A stretch of 64,000 bases of DNA from Desulfovermiculus halophilus DSM 18834 (GCF_000620765.1 NZ_KK211185.1:63301-127300); one strand, 5' to 3'; counted from the first letter of the stretch, positions 42,134 to 51,282 are shown. Notes: generated by a model from the letters alone, not told the origin. Translations and numbers: made by a program.

Positions 42134-43387
42134 ATGTCCTCTTTCACCTTCATCCACGCCGCAGACCTGCACCTGGACAGTCCCCTGAGCGGGCTGGAAA
42201 CCTATCCGGATGCCCCGGTGGAACAGATCCGGGGGGCCACCCGCCGGGCATTGGATAATCTGGTCACTCTGGCCCGGGAGCAGGAGGTCGCCTTTGTCCT
42301 CTTGGCCGGGGATGTCTTTGACAACTCTTGGCGCGATTTCCACACCGCACTGTTTTTCGCTCAGTGCATGGGTCGGCTGGGGGAGGCCGGGATTCCGGTC
42401 TATGCTGTCAGCGGCAACCACGATGCGGCCAACCCCATCGGCAAGACCCTGCGTCCGCCGGACAACGTCCATTTCTTTTCCCCCGCCAGGCCGGAGTCCG
42501 TCACCCTGGAACACTGCAGCACGGTCATCCACGGCCAGAGCTATCCCGGCCGCGAGACCAGCGAGGACCTGGCCGCCCAGTATCCGCCGGCCGTGCCCGG
42601 GGCCCTGAATATCGGGCTCCTGCATACCGGATTGACCGGGCGTCCCGGTCACGAACCCTACGCCCCCACCCACCCTGATATCCTGGCCGGAAAGGGGTAT
42701 GCATACTGGGCCCTGGGCCATGTTCACCAGCGGGAGGTCGTCGGCCGCGATCCCTGGATCGTCTTTCCCGGCATCATCCAGGGCCGGCACATCCGGGAAA
42801 CCGGGCCCAAAGGGTGCAGCCTGGTCCAGGTCGAGGACGGCCGCATCCGGGATGTTGTGCACCAAGAGATTGATGTTCTGCGCTGGCACCACGGCAGCGT
42901 TGACTGCACCTCCTGTGCCTGCGATGAGGATGTCCGCCAGGCTGTCCGCGGGCAGCTGCAGGCCGCACGGGACGCAGGTGACGGCCGTCCGGTCGCGGTC
43001 AGGCTGGAATGCACTGGAACGACTCGGATGCACGCCCGGCTGCACGACAGCGAGCAGCATTTCCACGAAGAATGGCGGACCCTGGCCGCTGAGCTGGGGG
43101 ATTTGTGGATTGAAAAGATCCGGCTCCAGACCCGTCCGCCTGCTGAGCAGTCCGAAGAGATTGATCCGGATTCGCCGCTGGGCGAACTGATGCAATGCAT
43201 TCAGGCCCTGGAACTGCCGGAAAGCTGCTCCAAGGAACTAGGGGACCTGATGAAGCAGCTTCCGAGTGAGGTCACCGAGGGCGAGGAGGGCTTGAATCTC
43301 AAGGATGCACAGCAGTGGCAACGGATGCAGGATGATGTCCGGGAGCTGCTTCTCGGCCGCCTGCTGCGCCAGGGAGGAACGGAATGA
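42134..43387 (+). CDS. yhaO: Metallophosphoesterase/exonuclease, YhaO (SbcD-Mre11-like)
   Basis: The 417-residue protein is a calcineurin-like nuclease. Metal-binding motifs occur in order: DLHLDS (about 11-16), GDVFDN (about 60), GNHDAA (about 97), LLHTG (about 165) and GHVHQRE (about 197). The C-terminal half is the DNA-repair-exonuclease tail seen in YhaO. It overlaps the next gene by four bases (ATGA), matching the YhaO-YhaN pair of Bacillus, a relative of SbcD-SbcC/Mre11-Rad50. It presumably processes DNA ends (inference). Codons such as CGC and GCC are frequent compared with nearby genes. Confidence 0.9.
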   Translation: MSSFTFIHAADLHLDSPLSGLETYPDAPVEQIRGATRRALDNLVTLAREQEVAFVLLAGDVFDNSWRDFHTALFFAQCMGRLGEAGIPVYAVSGNHDAANPIGKTLRPPDNVHFFSPARPESVTLEHCSTVIHGQSYPGRETSEDLAAQYPPAVPGALNIGLLHTGLTGRPGHEPYAPTHPDILAGKGYAYWALGHVHQREVVGRDPWIVFPGIIQGRHIRETGPKGCSLVQVEDGRIRDVVHQEIDVLRWHHGSVDCTSCACDEDVRQAVRGQLQAARDAGDGRPVAVRLECTGTTRMHARLHDSEQHFHEEWRTLAAELGDLWIEKIRLQTRPPAEQSEEIDPDSPLGELMQCIQALELPESCSKELGDLMKQLPSEVTEGEEGLNLKDAQQWQRMQDDVRELLLGRLLRQGGTE

Positions 43388-46300
43388 GGATCGCCCGTTT
43401 CACGCTGGAGGCCTTCGGTCCGTTTACGGACACCAGTCTTATCTTCGACCCGCAGCCCCTGCATCTGATCTACGGCCCGAACGAGGCCGGCAAGAGCAGC
43501 ACCCTGCGCGCCCTGACCGCCTGGCTGTACGGTTTTCCCGAACGCACCGCCGACAACTTTCTGCACGCCAATCCCCGCCTGTGCGTCTCCGGCACCCTGG
43601 AAAACGGCAGCGGGGAGACATTCACTTTTTCCCGGCGCAAAAAACGCAAGGGCAGTGTCCTCGACGCCCAGGGCAATGCCGTTGATCCCCAAGTGGTGGC
43701 GGCTTGGCTGCAGAGATTGGATCAGGAGACCTTTCAGGCCCTGTTCGGCCTGGACCATTCAGGTCTGGTCCAGGGCGGGTCAACGATACTGCAGGAGCAG
43801 GGCAGTACGGGCACCACATTGTTCGCCGCCGGCAGCGGGGTTGCTTCCTTGAAGCAAATCCAGAACGATTTGCAGGAGGAGTATAAGGCCCTGTTCAAAC
43901 CCGGGGGCAGCAGGCCGGAGCTCAACACCGCCCTGCAGCGCTACAGCGAGCTGAAAAAAGAGTACAACCTGCTTACCCTGTCCAGCACCGCCTGGAAGCA
44001 GAAGGAACGGGCCCTGCGCGAGGCGGAAAAGGCTCTGGAGTCTCTCAAGGAGCAGCGAAGGGTCCAGCAGGCCGAACGCCGCCGCCTGGAGCGGATTCAG
44101 AAGGCACTGCACCCCCTGGCCCGCCTGCGACGGGCAGAAGCCGGGCTGACCGAGCTCGGTCCGGTGCCGGAATTGCCCGACGATTTTCCCAAACGGCGTC
44201 AGGAGGGCCAGGTCCAGTTGCGTGAGGCCCAGCAGAGCCTGGAAAATGCGGAAAAGCGGTTGGCCATTGATCAGCAGAAGCTGGAGGCTGTATCCCTGAA
44301 CACCGAGCTTTTGGATCAGGCCGCGAGTATAGCTGATCTGCACCAGCGCCTGGGTGCCTACCGCAAGGGGCAGAGCGACCTGCGCTCCCTGGAAGACGAG
44401 GAGCGCGAACAGCGCACTGCGGCCCGGGATCTCTTGCGGGGACAGCGCCCGGATCTGGACCCGGCCGACAGCGATACGGTGCACGCGCTCCTGCAGTACC
44501 GATCCCGCATTCAGGCCCTGGGCGAGCGCAAGCCTCTGGTAGACAAGGAGCTCGAAGAGAGTCATGACCTTTGGCAGACCAAGCGGGGCGAACTGGACCG
44601 GATCCGGGATGCTTTTCAGGATCTGCCCGCCGCCCAGGACACCACACTCCTGCGACAGGCAGCGGACCAGGCTGGACGCCTCGGGGACATTGACGCCGAA
44701 ATCGGGAAAAAGGGCCATGAATGCGAACGCAAATATCAGGAGTGCACGACAATGTTCGCCCGCCTGGGCCGGTGGCACGGCAGGCCCGAAGACGTCCTGG
44801 CCCTGCCCTTGCCGCTGGAGGAGACGGTCCAGACCCTGAAGCAGGAGTGGGAGGACGCCCAGCGGCGAACCCAAGAGCTTGACGCCCAGCGCCATGAGTT
44901 GACCCAGACCCTGGCCGATCTGCACGAGCAGCTCCAGGCCCAGCAGCAGGCCGGGGCAGTGCCTTCGGAGGACGAACTGGACGCCAAGCGGGGGGAGAGG
45001 GATGCGGCCTGGTCCCTGCTGTACCGGCAGTGGGTGCACGGCGAAGACGTCAGTGACTCGATTTCCGAGATCACTCCTGAAGGCAACCTGATCCAGCATT
45101 TTGAGCGCACCCTCCAGGAGGCGGACACCATAGCCGATCGCTTGCGCCGGGAGAGTGACCGGGTCCATACCCATGCCCGGCTGGTGGCTCAGTACGACAA
45201 GGCCCGGCAGCAGTGGGCTGCGCTGGAGGAGGCGGAGCGGCACGCGGCCGCATCCCGGGAGGATTTGCAGGCGCGGTGGTGCAAGGCCTGGTCCCACTCC
45301 GGTATTCAGCCCGAGGATCCGCGCACCATGCTCGGCTGGCTGCAACGCTTTCAGAAAGTGGTCGATCAGGCCCGCAGTCTCCAAGAGGATCGTTTCGCGC
45401 TCCAGGAGCTGGAAACCAGGCGTCATGCTGCCCGACAGACCCTGGTCCGTGAGCTGCAGGCCCTGGATGAAGCGGTGCCCCGGGGGGAAGATCTGACCCC
45501 GGTCCGCGAGCGGGCAGATGCTGTCCTGGAGTCCAGGGACCAGGTGGCCCGCAAGCAGCAGCAACTCCAGGATGAACAGGCTCGCCTGGAGCGTGAGGCT
45601 GGAGCGGCCCGGCAACGGTTGACCGCTGCCGAGGAGGCCAAGGCCGCTTGGCAGAGGGAGTGGGGGCAGGCCATGCAGGAGTTGGGGCTGCCCCGGGATG
45701 CGACCCCCGAAGCGGTTCGCAGCTTCTTCACCGATCTCGATGCCTATCTCAGCCGGGTGAACCAGGCCGATGGGCTGCGGCAACGCATTGAGGGCATCCG
45801 GCGCGACAGCCGGGAGCTGGAGCATGATGTGGCCAGCCTCGTGGCCCGGACCGCTCCGGACCTTGCCGAGATTCCCATGGATCAGGCGATAGAGCGCTTA
45901 AACGGTCTCCTGCAGCGCGAACGCGACCGGGCCACCACCGCTGACCATTACCGGGAGCGAATCGCATCCACCCAGGAAGAGATCGAAGCGGCCAGAATTG
46001 CACGTGATGCGGCCAACCGGGAATTGACTGCGCTTTGCGACCTGTCCGGATGCACTACGGCCGAGGAGCTGGCCGGGGTTGAAAAGCGGTGGCAGGAGCA
46101 CAGGGCCCTGGAGCAGGAGAAGGCCACAGCCTTGAACGAGCTCCGGGAGATCCCCGGCGTGAGGGATGTGGACGCGCTGATTGCTGAGGTGGAGGCCGAA
46201 AATCCGGACCAGCTCCCGGCCCGTCTCCAGTCCTGCGACGAGGAGCTGAAGCGTTTGGACCAGGACATTGAAGACCAGAGTGCCCAGGCGGGGGAGCTGC

Positions 46301-46866
46301 GCCGCGAGTTCCGGGAGATGGACGGCCGGGACGAGGCTGTGCGCAAGGCTGAAGAGGCCCAGGAGACCCTGGCTGTGATCCGCCGTCTGGCCGAACGCTA
46401 CGCCCGGCTCCGATTGGCGTCCACGGTCCTGGATGAGGCCATCGAGCGCTACCGGGCCGAGAACCAGGATCCGGTCCTGGCCTTGGGCAGCGGCTACTTT
46501 CGGGAATTGACCCTCGGCTCCTTCGACGGCCTGCGCACTGACGTGGATGACAAGGGCGGTCAGGTCATCGTCGGTCTGCGCGGGGAGGAGCGCGTCCCGG
46601 TCGGGGGCATGAGCTCCGGAACCAGGGATCAGCTCTACCTGGCCCTGCGTCTGGCCTCTCTGGAGCATCGGCTCACGAGCAGCGAGCCCATGCCTTTTAT
46701 TGTGGACGATATCCTGGTCAACTTCGACGAGGAACGTACCCAGGCGGCCCTGAAGGCCATGGCCAGGCTGGGAGAGAAGAATCAGGTTCTTGTGTTTTCC
46801 CACCACCGCCAGGTGGCGGATGCCGTCCGGGAGCTGAACCTGGGGCGGGTGCACAGCCTGAACTGA
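43384..46866 (+). CDS. yhaN: SMC/Rad50-like ATPase, YhaN family
   Basis: The 1160-residue ATPase has Walker A GPNEAGKSS at residues 31-39 (the AAA_27 form), a long coiled coil (about 170-1020) and a C-terminal ABC-type half with signature GGMSSGTRDQLYLALRLA (about 1072) and Walker B PFIVDDILVNFDE (about 1100). No zinc-hook CxxC was seen in the coiled coil, which separates it from SbcC/Rad50. With YhaO it should form a DNA-end processing complex in the cytoplasm. Repeat copies lie on both sides of the pair. Confidence 0.9.
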   Translation: MRIARFTLEAFGPFTDTSLIFDPQPLHLIYGPNEAGKSSTLRALTAWLYGFPERTADNFLHANPRLCVSGTLENGSGETFTFSRRKKRKGSVLDAQGNAVDPQVVAAWLQRLDQETFQALFGLDHSGLVQGGSTILQEQGSTGTTLFAAGSGVASLKQIQNDLQEEYKALFKPGGSRPELNTALQRYSELKKEYNLLTLSSTAWKQKERALREAEKALESLKEQRRVQQAERRRLERIQKALHPLARLRRAEAGLTELGPVPELPDDFPKRRQEGQVQLREAQQSLENAEKRLAIDQQKLEAVSLNTELLDQAASIADLHQRLGAYRKGQSDLRSLEDEEREQRTAARDLLRGQRPDLDPADSDTVHALLQYRSRIQALGERKPLVDKELEESHDLWQTKRGELDRIRDAFQDLPAAQDTTLLRQAADQAGRLGDIDAEIGKKGHECERKYQECTTMFARLGRWHGRPEDVLALPLPLEETVQTLKQEWEDAQRRTQELDAQRHELTQTLADLHEQLQAQQQAGAVPSEDELDAKRGERDAAWSLLYRQWVHGEDVSDSISEITPEGNLIQHFERTLQEADTIADRLRRESDRVHTHARLVAQYDKARQQWAALEEAERHAAASREDLQARWCKAWSHSGIQPEDPRTMLGWLQRFQKVVDQARSLQEDRFALQELETRRHAARQTLVRELQALDEAVPRGEDLTPVRERADAVLESRDQVARKQQQLQDEQARLEREAGAARQRLTAAEEAKAAWQREWGQAMQELGLPRDATPEAVRSFFTDLDAYLSRVNQADGLRQRIEGIRRDSRELEHDVASLVARTAPDLAEIPMDQAIERLNGLLQRERDRATTADHYRERIASTQEEIEAARIARDAANRELTALCDLSGCTTAEELAGVEKRWQEHRALEQEKATALNELREIPGVRDVDALIAEVEAENPDQLPARLQSCDEELKRLDQDIEDQSAQAGELRREFREMDGRDEAVRKAEEAQETLAVIRRLAERYARLRLASTVLDEAIERYRAENQDPVLALGSGYFRELTLGSFDGLRTDVDDKGGQVIVGLRGEERVPVGGMSSGTRDQLYLALRLASLEHRLTSSEPMPFIVDDILVNFDEERTQAALKAMARLGEKNQVLVFSHHRQVADAVRELNLGRVHSLN

Positions 46867-46928
46867 GCGCACTGCATGTCTTCCCGGGGGATCGTCCACA
46901 GAGGTCAGCGGGTGCATTGAAAAAATCC

Positions 46929-46989
46929 GGCTCTTGGACACAGAAAGTGGAATTGGCTACATAAGAGACGGCAAACTCCAAAAATCCGT
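46929..46989. repeat. Palindromic MITE-like repeat, copy H (truncated and internally deleted)
   Basis: The copy begins with GGCTCTTGGAC (46929), one base off the terminus, keeps the first 40 bases of the R arm, then jumps to the L-arm core AGACGGCAAACTCC and breaks at AAAAATCCG. The same nine bases, AAAAATCCG, also stand at 46921-46929, so the copy may have been trimmed by recombination at this microhomology. It lies 62 bp after the yhaN stop. Confidence 0.75.
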
Positions 46990-47000
46990 ATAATGCAAAG

Positions 47001-47037
47001 GATCACTGGCGCGAAGAATAAGCGTCCAGTGCATCCG
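47001..47037. terminator. Imperfect stem-loop after yhaN
   Basis: GGATCACTGGCGC pairs imperfectly with GCGTCCAGTGCATCC around a 9-nt loop, followed by a T-rich stretch. A terminator for yhaN is possible. Confidence 0.4.
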
Positions 47038-47059
47038 TTTGTTGGGATTTTCTTTTTTC

Positions 47060-47170
47060 AGGATCGAAATCGCTATCGGGATCGGGATCGATATGCATAA
47101 GCTGACGGTTCCTCCTGCACCGAATGACATATTCTTTGGATTACGATAGCGATCCCGATTTCGATTATCC
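47060..47170. repeat. Inverted pair of TATCG-type repeats
   Basis: GATCGAAATCGCTATCGGGATCGG (47062-47085) and, inverted, GATAGCGATCCCGATTTCG (47146-47164) form an imperfect hairpin, using the same GAAATCG and TATCGG units as the copies at 14944 and 58453. The second arm overlaps the upstream extension of the Mth938-like reading frame. Confidence 0.6.
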
Positions 47171-47192
47171 CAGCCAGTTGGGGTTCAATATC

Positions 47193-47534
47193 ATGATCGA
47201 ACAGTACTCGTTTGGACGCATGACCATCCAGGGACGGGTGTACACCGAGGATGTCCTCATCTGCCACCAGGCGTGTATCTCCCCTTGGTGGCGAAGGCAG
47301 GGACATGAGGTCCGGGTCGAGGACATCGGCCTGGTCTTGGAGCACAGGCCGGAGGCCCTCATTCTGGGGCAGGGACAGCCGGGACAGATGAAGGCCTCGC
47401 AGGAGGTGCGGGACCATCTTGGGGCCCTGGGCATCGAGCTGATCCAGAAGCCCACCCGAGAGGCTGTCCAGGTCTTTAATCGCCGGCTGGAGCAGGGCGC
47501 ACATGTGTGCGGCGGGTTCCATCTGACCTGTTGA
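47193..47534 (+). CDS. Mth938-like (DUF498) domain protein
   Basis: The 113-residue protein matches the Mth938/NDUFAF3-like fold family; the pattern IEQYSFGRMTIQGRVYTEDVLI at the start, LEHRPEALILGQGQPGQM in the middle and IQKPTREAVQVFN near the end is typical. The molecular role of bacterial members is not established. ATG 47193 is taken because homologs begin with this motif; the frame is open from 47124, but those 23 residues are encoded by a repeat. The ribosome binding site is weak. Confidence 0.8.
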   Translation: MIEQYSFGRMTIQGRVYTEDVLICHQACISPWWRRQGHEVRVEDIGLVLEHRPEALILGQGQPGQMKASQEVRDHLGALGIELIQKPTREAVQVFNRRLEQGAHVCGGFHLTC

Positions 47535-47546
47535 GGGGGGCTGATC

Positions 47547-48408
47547 GTGATTGGCGGGTTCAGAGGTCTTTTCCATGTGCTGGCCATTGTTCTGCTGGTG
47601 GCAGGTCCGGCTTATGGGGCGGATGGGGTCCAGGGACTTCAATCCTATTCGGACTATGCGGGGGGACACGATATCACTGGCTGGTACATGAGCGAAAAGC
47701 TGGATGGGATCCGGGGGTATTGGGATGGAGACAAGCTCTTGACCCGCTCCGGGGAGAGGATACATGCCCCTGAGTGGTTTACGGACTGTCTTCCGGACTT
47801 TGAGCTGGACGGAGAACTGTGGGCTGGACGGGGCAGATTCCATCTTGTGCACACCACGGTGCTGGACAGGGAGCCCTCTGAAGACTGGAGACAGATAACC
47901 TACAATGTGTTCGAGGTCCCGCATGCCTCTGGAGATTTCCCCGCCCGGCTGCAGAAGGCAAAAACATGGTTTGAGGACCACAACTGTCCCCATGTGCGGG
48001 TTGTACGGCAACGAATCTGTTCAGGTCCGGATCATCTGCAGCGGTTTGTGCAGAGGGTGAGAGGGAAAAAAGGCGAAGGGGTGATTGTCAAAGAGCCCAA
48101 AACATTTGTATGTAGAATTGTCCAGGGTCCATGTACTCAAGGTCAAGGTTGCTGAAAAGATGCGCGGGGTTGTGGTCGCCATCAATCCCGGACAGGGCAT
48201 GTTCAGACGTATGATGGGCAGTTTGACTGTTCGGCTGCCCACCGGGAAGACATTCAAGCTGGGAACTGGTTTTTGCCGAGAGCAGAGGGAAGACCCGCCC
48301 CAGGTTGGTTACCGGGTGTTGTTTGAGCATCATGGATGGACGGTGCACAACAAGCCGCGCTTTGCCTCCTTTCTCAAGGTTGTTGATGAAGCGGAAAGCA
48401 AGCCATGA
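47547..48408 (+). pseudogene. Exported ATP-dependent DNA ligase (LigE-like), interrupted by one frameshift
   Basis: The first part (47547 to about 48107) has a signal peptide (hydrophobic stretch at residues 9-20, then PAYGA), the nucleotidyltransferase motif MSEKLDGIRGYWDG (adenylated Lys51) and later motifs DGELWAGRG and GEGVIVKEPK. The OB-fold part continues in the +1 frame from about 48108 (VHVLKVKVAEKMRG to the end). Dropping one base near 48105-48108 restores an intact enzyme of about 286 residues, so it is either a young pseudogene or a sequencing error. GTG start with a GAGGGGGG site. Its end overlaps DUF2905 by four bases. Confidence 0.85.
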
Positions 48409-48611
48409 GCAGGCTGCTGATCATTGCCGGATTGGTCCTGGCGGCCCTGGGAGCAATCATGCATTTTGCCCCCTGGATGCTGGGCTGGTTCGGGAAGTTG
48501 CCCGGGGATATCCACATCCATTCGGGCCGGACCAGGATTTTCATCCCCATCACCTCAATGGTGGTGGTCAGTATTGTGCTTAGTGTGCTGATCAATATCT
48601 TTCGGCGCTGA
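48405..48611 (+). CDS. DUF2905 small membrane protein
   Basis: The 68-residue protein has two membrane helices (about residues 4-28 and 45-66) joined by a short GKLPGDIHIHSG loop, the hallmark of DUF2905. No function is known for the family. Its ATG overlaps the stop of the ligase frame (ATGA), indicating translational coupling. Confidence 0.85.
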   Translation: MSRLLIIAGLVLAALGAIMHFAPWMLGWFGKLPGDIHIHSGRTRIFIPITSMVVVSIVLSVLINIFRR

Positions 48612-48832
48612 TCCGGCTTTTTCGGTGGTATGCCCGGAATACAGGCCCGGGGAATCTGCCGGTCCCAGCTACCCAGAATAGACGACAAACTCGGAGGAGT
48701 GAGATTTCATTTCCAGGGTCAAGAGCCGAAAATCAGCGCCTTGGAGTGACTGCATGCGGCGTGAACAGTGTCCACATCCCTGAGCCCTGAAAAAAACTCT
48801 GCAATGATGGTCTGGAGATACAGGAGGTATCT

Positions 48833-49303
48833 ATGTCGTGGCTGCAGAAAAAGTGCGTGGTGGTGCCCATAGACTTTTCAGATGACAGCTTTCAGGCCAT
48901 TGAGGTCGCCAGAGAGTTTGTAGAACAGGGTGCGGACCTGCATCTTGTGCATATTACCAGGCCGTGGAGTGAGCATGAGATCGGGGGATCCTGGGGACAG
49001 CAGACCGAAGAGGAGCGCCTGCATTCCCTTAAGCAAACCCTGCGGGATAAAGTGCAGGAGTCCGGATATAATGATGCCCAAATCGCCGTGTCCATCGGCA
49101 GTCCTCCGGTGGAGATCACCACCTATGCCCAAGAGGTGGGAGCGGAATTGATTGTTATGCCCTCGCACGGGAGAACGGGAATCAAGCACTTGGCTTTGGG
49201 GTCGGTCGCCGAACGGGTGGTCCGCATGGCCAAGTGCCCTGTACTGGTACTCCGGACCAAGGAAGAGCCGCACACCAAGAAAAAGCTCATTGCCTATGAT
49301 TAG
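48833..49303 (+). CDS. Universal stress protein (UspA family)
   Basis: The 156-residue protein has a single Usp domain. The ATP-binding pattern G-x2-G-x9-G-[ST] appears in MPSHGRTGIKHLALGSVAERVV (about 119-140), so it is likely an ATP-binding Usp. The exact trigger and partners are unknown. AGGAGG lies six bases before the ATG. The 220-bp leader (48612-48832) holds no recognised site. It is monocistronic and followed by a truncated repeat copy. Confidence 0.9.
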   Translation: MSWLQKKCVVVPIDFSDDSFQAIEVAREFVEQGADLHLVHITRPWSEHEIGGSWGQQTEEERLHSLKQTLRDKVQESGYNDAQIAVSIGSPPVEITTYAQEVGAELIVMPSHGRTGIKHLALGSVAERVVRMAKCPVLVLRTKEEPHTKKKLIAYD

Positions 49304-49338
49304 CTCCCGGGCTGCTCAGGATGGGACAAGCTTCACGA

Positions 49339-49402
49339 TCCGAAAGTGGGCACACAGAAGAGATGGCAAACTCCAAGAATCCACAGGCTACGTCGAAAAA
49401 CC
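49339..49402. repeat. Palindromic MITE-like repeat, copy F (truncated L arm)
   Basis: Only the outer 64 bases of the L arm are left, inverted, from CGAAAGTGGGCACACAGAAG to the terminus GTCGAAAAACC (49392-49402, one base off canonical). It lies 35 bp after the stress-protein stop. Confidence 0.85.
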
Positions 49403-49529
49403 AGAATCTTCCACCCTCACGCTATCCGGACAGGTCATATCCATAATTGGTGTTGACATGTTCTTGAATATGTGTGCTGACGCGTTGTATGGGCATATAT
49501 AAATGACCACGAACAAAAGGAGGGTGAAC

Positions 49530-49769
49530 ATGGAAGATCTGCATCAGGAAAACAGTGTTTCTTTAGGCCGGGAAGGAGAAGTCATTTTTGTCCGCAAGGG
49601 CAGCAAGATGCCGATGATCTGTCCGTATTCGCCGAAAGGGGCCAACTGCAGCCATAATTGCCCCTTGCTGGTTGAAATGACCGGCGGCGGCTCCATGGAA
49701 AAAACGTATACATATCTGAAGTTTTGCAATGGAACGCTGCTGGAGCTGAGCGGGGATGAGAGGAAATAA
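49530..49769 (+). CDS. Small cysteine-rich protein of unknown function
   Basis: The 79-residue protein is not recognised. It has a compact cysteine cluster (ICPYSPKGANCSHNCPLL, residues 30-47) and a fourth-strand cysteine in LKFCNGTLLEL (about 66). Four cysteines could bind zinc or iron-sulfur. No signal peptide or membrane helix is seen. AAAGGAGG lies six bases before the ATG, and a strong terminator follows at 49861, so it is probably a real, independently transcribed gene. An in-frame ATG at 49503 lacks a binding site. Confidence 0.75.
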   Translation: MEDLHQENSVSLGREGEVIFVRKGSKMPMICPYSPKGANCSHNCPLLVEMTGGGSMEKTYTYLKFCNGTLLELSGDERK

Positions 49770-49860
49770 GACCTCATTTCGGCTATTCGCAGTTGGCAGT
49801 CAGTCCGGGTCCTCCTGACTCTGAAGGTGGGATCCGGGCTTTGCTCCCATTCGGCTCACA

Positions 49861-49897
49861 ACGCAGGGGCGATAAAATCGCCCCTGCGTTTTTTTTA
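49861..49897 (+). terminator. Strong rho-independent terminator
   Basis: ACGCAGGGGCGAT / ATCGCCCCTGCGT form a perfect 13-bp stem with an AAA loop, followed by TTTTTTT. It ends the small Cys-rich gene and faces the end of tupC. Confidence 0.93.
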
Positions 49898-49918
49898 CCA
49901 AGATGAAGCTCAGAGGTC

Positions 49919-50590
49919 TCAGGACACGTCGTCCCCTGCGGGGATGATCTGTCCCTTGTGCAGAAAGAGAATTTGCTGGCTGATCCTGGTCAGCCATTTG
50001 TGATCGTGGCTGACCAGGATCAGGTTGGTGCCCCATTGGACGTGGGCCTGAAGGATTGCCTGCCGGGTCAGGTCTGTGCTTTCCTGATCCAGATTGGATG
50101 TGGGCTCATCCAAAAGAAGGACCTCCGGCTGCAGGACCAGCCTGGAGGCCAGGGCCACCCGCTGCCGTTCACCTCCGGAAAGCTGATGCCAAGCGCGGCG
50201 GGCGAAGATTTCCGGAGGAAGGCCGACCATGGTCAGGGCGGTACGTATCCTTTCCTCCGCCCCCTTTTCTTTGCGCACTTTCGGTCCGTAGGCCAGATTT
50301 GCGTATACAGAGCGTTTCAGCAGATACGGACTCTGGGTCAGAAGGGTGATTCTGCGTCTTAAGGCTTCCTTGGAAGGACGGGGCTCTTGCTCCCGGAACC
50401 GGATCACTCCCTGGTCCGGATCTTCCAGAAAGGCCAGTAGACGAAGCAGGGTGCTCTTGCCGCTGCCGTTGGGGCCGGAGATGCCCAGAATGGTATGGTC
50501 CGGGATAGAAAGTTCCGGGATATCCAGAACGGTCCGGCCGGCATACAAAACACGCACGTTGTGCACAGAATAGAGAAGTGCCACGGACAT
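49919..50590 (-). CDS. tupC: Tungstate ABC transporter, ATP-binding protein
   Basis: The 223-residue ATPase drives tungstate uptake. Walker A GPNGSGKST (about residue 37), the Q-loop LLTQSPYL, the signature LSGGERQRVALA and Walker B VLLLDEPTSNLD are present, as is the H-loop in LVSHD. The ATG at 50590 overlaps the tupB stop by one base (TAATG). The frame continues upstream to 50836 only as a shadow of tupB. Substrate is inferred from the TupA partner. Confidence 0.9.
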   Translation of the reverse strand: MSVALLYSVHNVRVLYAGRTVLDIPELSIPDHTILGISGPNGSGKSTLLRLLAFLEDPDQGVIRFREQEPRPSKEALRRRITLLTQSPYLLKRSVYANLAYGPKVRKEKGAEERIRTALTMVGLPPEIFARRAWHQLSGGERQRVALASRLVLQPEVLLLDEPTSNLDQESTDLTRQAILQAHVQWGTNLILVSHDHKWLTRISQQILFLHKGQIIPAGDDVS

Positions 50591-51282
50591 TATCCTGTTT
50601 TTCGGCCCAAGATGTGAAGTACGAGATTGACACCAAAGGCGATGGCCAGGAGGACAAGACCTAAGGCAATTCCCATGCCGAACTGCCCCTTGTTGGTCTC
50701 CAAAGCGATTGCCGTGGTGATGGTCCTGGTGTGCCACTTGATGTTGCCCCCGACCATCATTGAGATCCCAACCTCGGAGACAATGCGGCCGTAGGCGGTC
50801 ACAGCGGCGGCAAGGATGGCATAGCGGGCCTCCCATACTGTAGAGATCATCACCTGACGGGCATTGGCCCCAAGGGTGAGCAACGTCGGCCGCAGGCGCT
50901 CGTCCATGTGTTCCACAGCCGAGGCGGTCAAGGCAATAATGATGGGCAGGCCGAGGATGATCTGGCCGATGGCTATGCCGGGCAGGGTGAACAAAAGGCC
51001 GAACTCACCGAGGGGACCCTGCCTGGATATGGCTGCGTAGACCAGAAGGCCGATGACAACGGTGGGAAAGGAAAGCAGGGTGTCCACGATCAGCCTGATT
51101 GCCTTCTTGCCGGGAAAGCTCGTGTATCCCAAGAGAAAGCCGCAGGGTATGCCCAGGATCAGACTGCCGGCAATGGAAATGGTGGATACTCTGACGGTCA
51201 CCCAGATGGCGGAAAGGGTTTGGGCATCGCCTGAGGAGAGGAGCTTCAGGGCCTGGATCAGGCCTTGCCAGAGATAGTCCAT
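50590..51282 (-). CDS. tupB: Tungstate ABC transporter, permease
   Basis: The 230-residue permease has about five to six membrane helices and the cytoplasmic EAA-like loop (EHMDERLRPTLLTLGANARQVMI, given only in part as positions 150-172). The N-terminus MDYLWQGLIQALKLLSSGD matches TupB. It is coupled to tupC by a one-base overlap and lies 205 bp after tupA. Confidence 0.9.
   Translation of the reverse strand: MDYLWQGLIQALKLLSSGDAQTLSAIWVTVRVSTISIAGSLILGIPCGFLLGYTSFPGKKAIRLIVDTLLSFPTVVIGLLVYAAISRQGPLGEFGLLFTLPGIAIGQIILGLPIIIALTASAVEHMDERLRPTLLTLGANARQVMISTVWEARYAILAAAVTAYGRIVSEVGISMMVGGNIKWHTRTITTAIALETNKGQFGMGIALGLVLLAIAFGVNLVLHILGRKTG

Noticed and set aside
43780-45825. 681-codon open frame on the minus strand
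   Set aside because: It is the complement of the yhaN coiled coil; the predicted protein is Leu/Gln/Pro-rich low complexity with no family.
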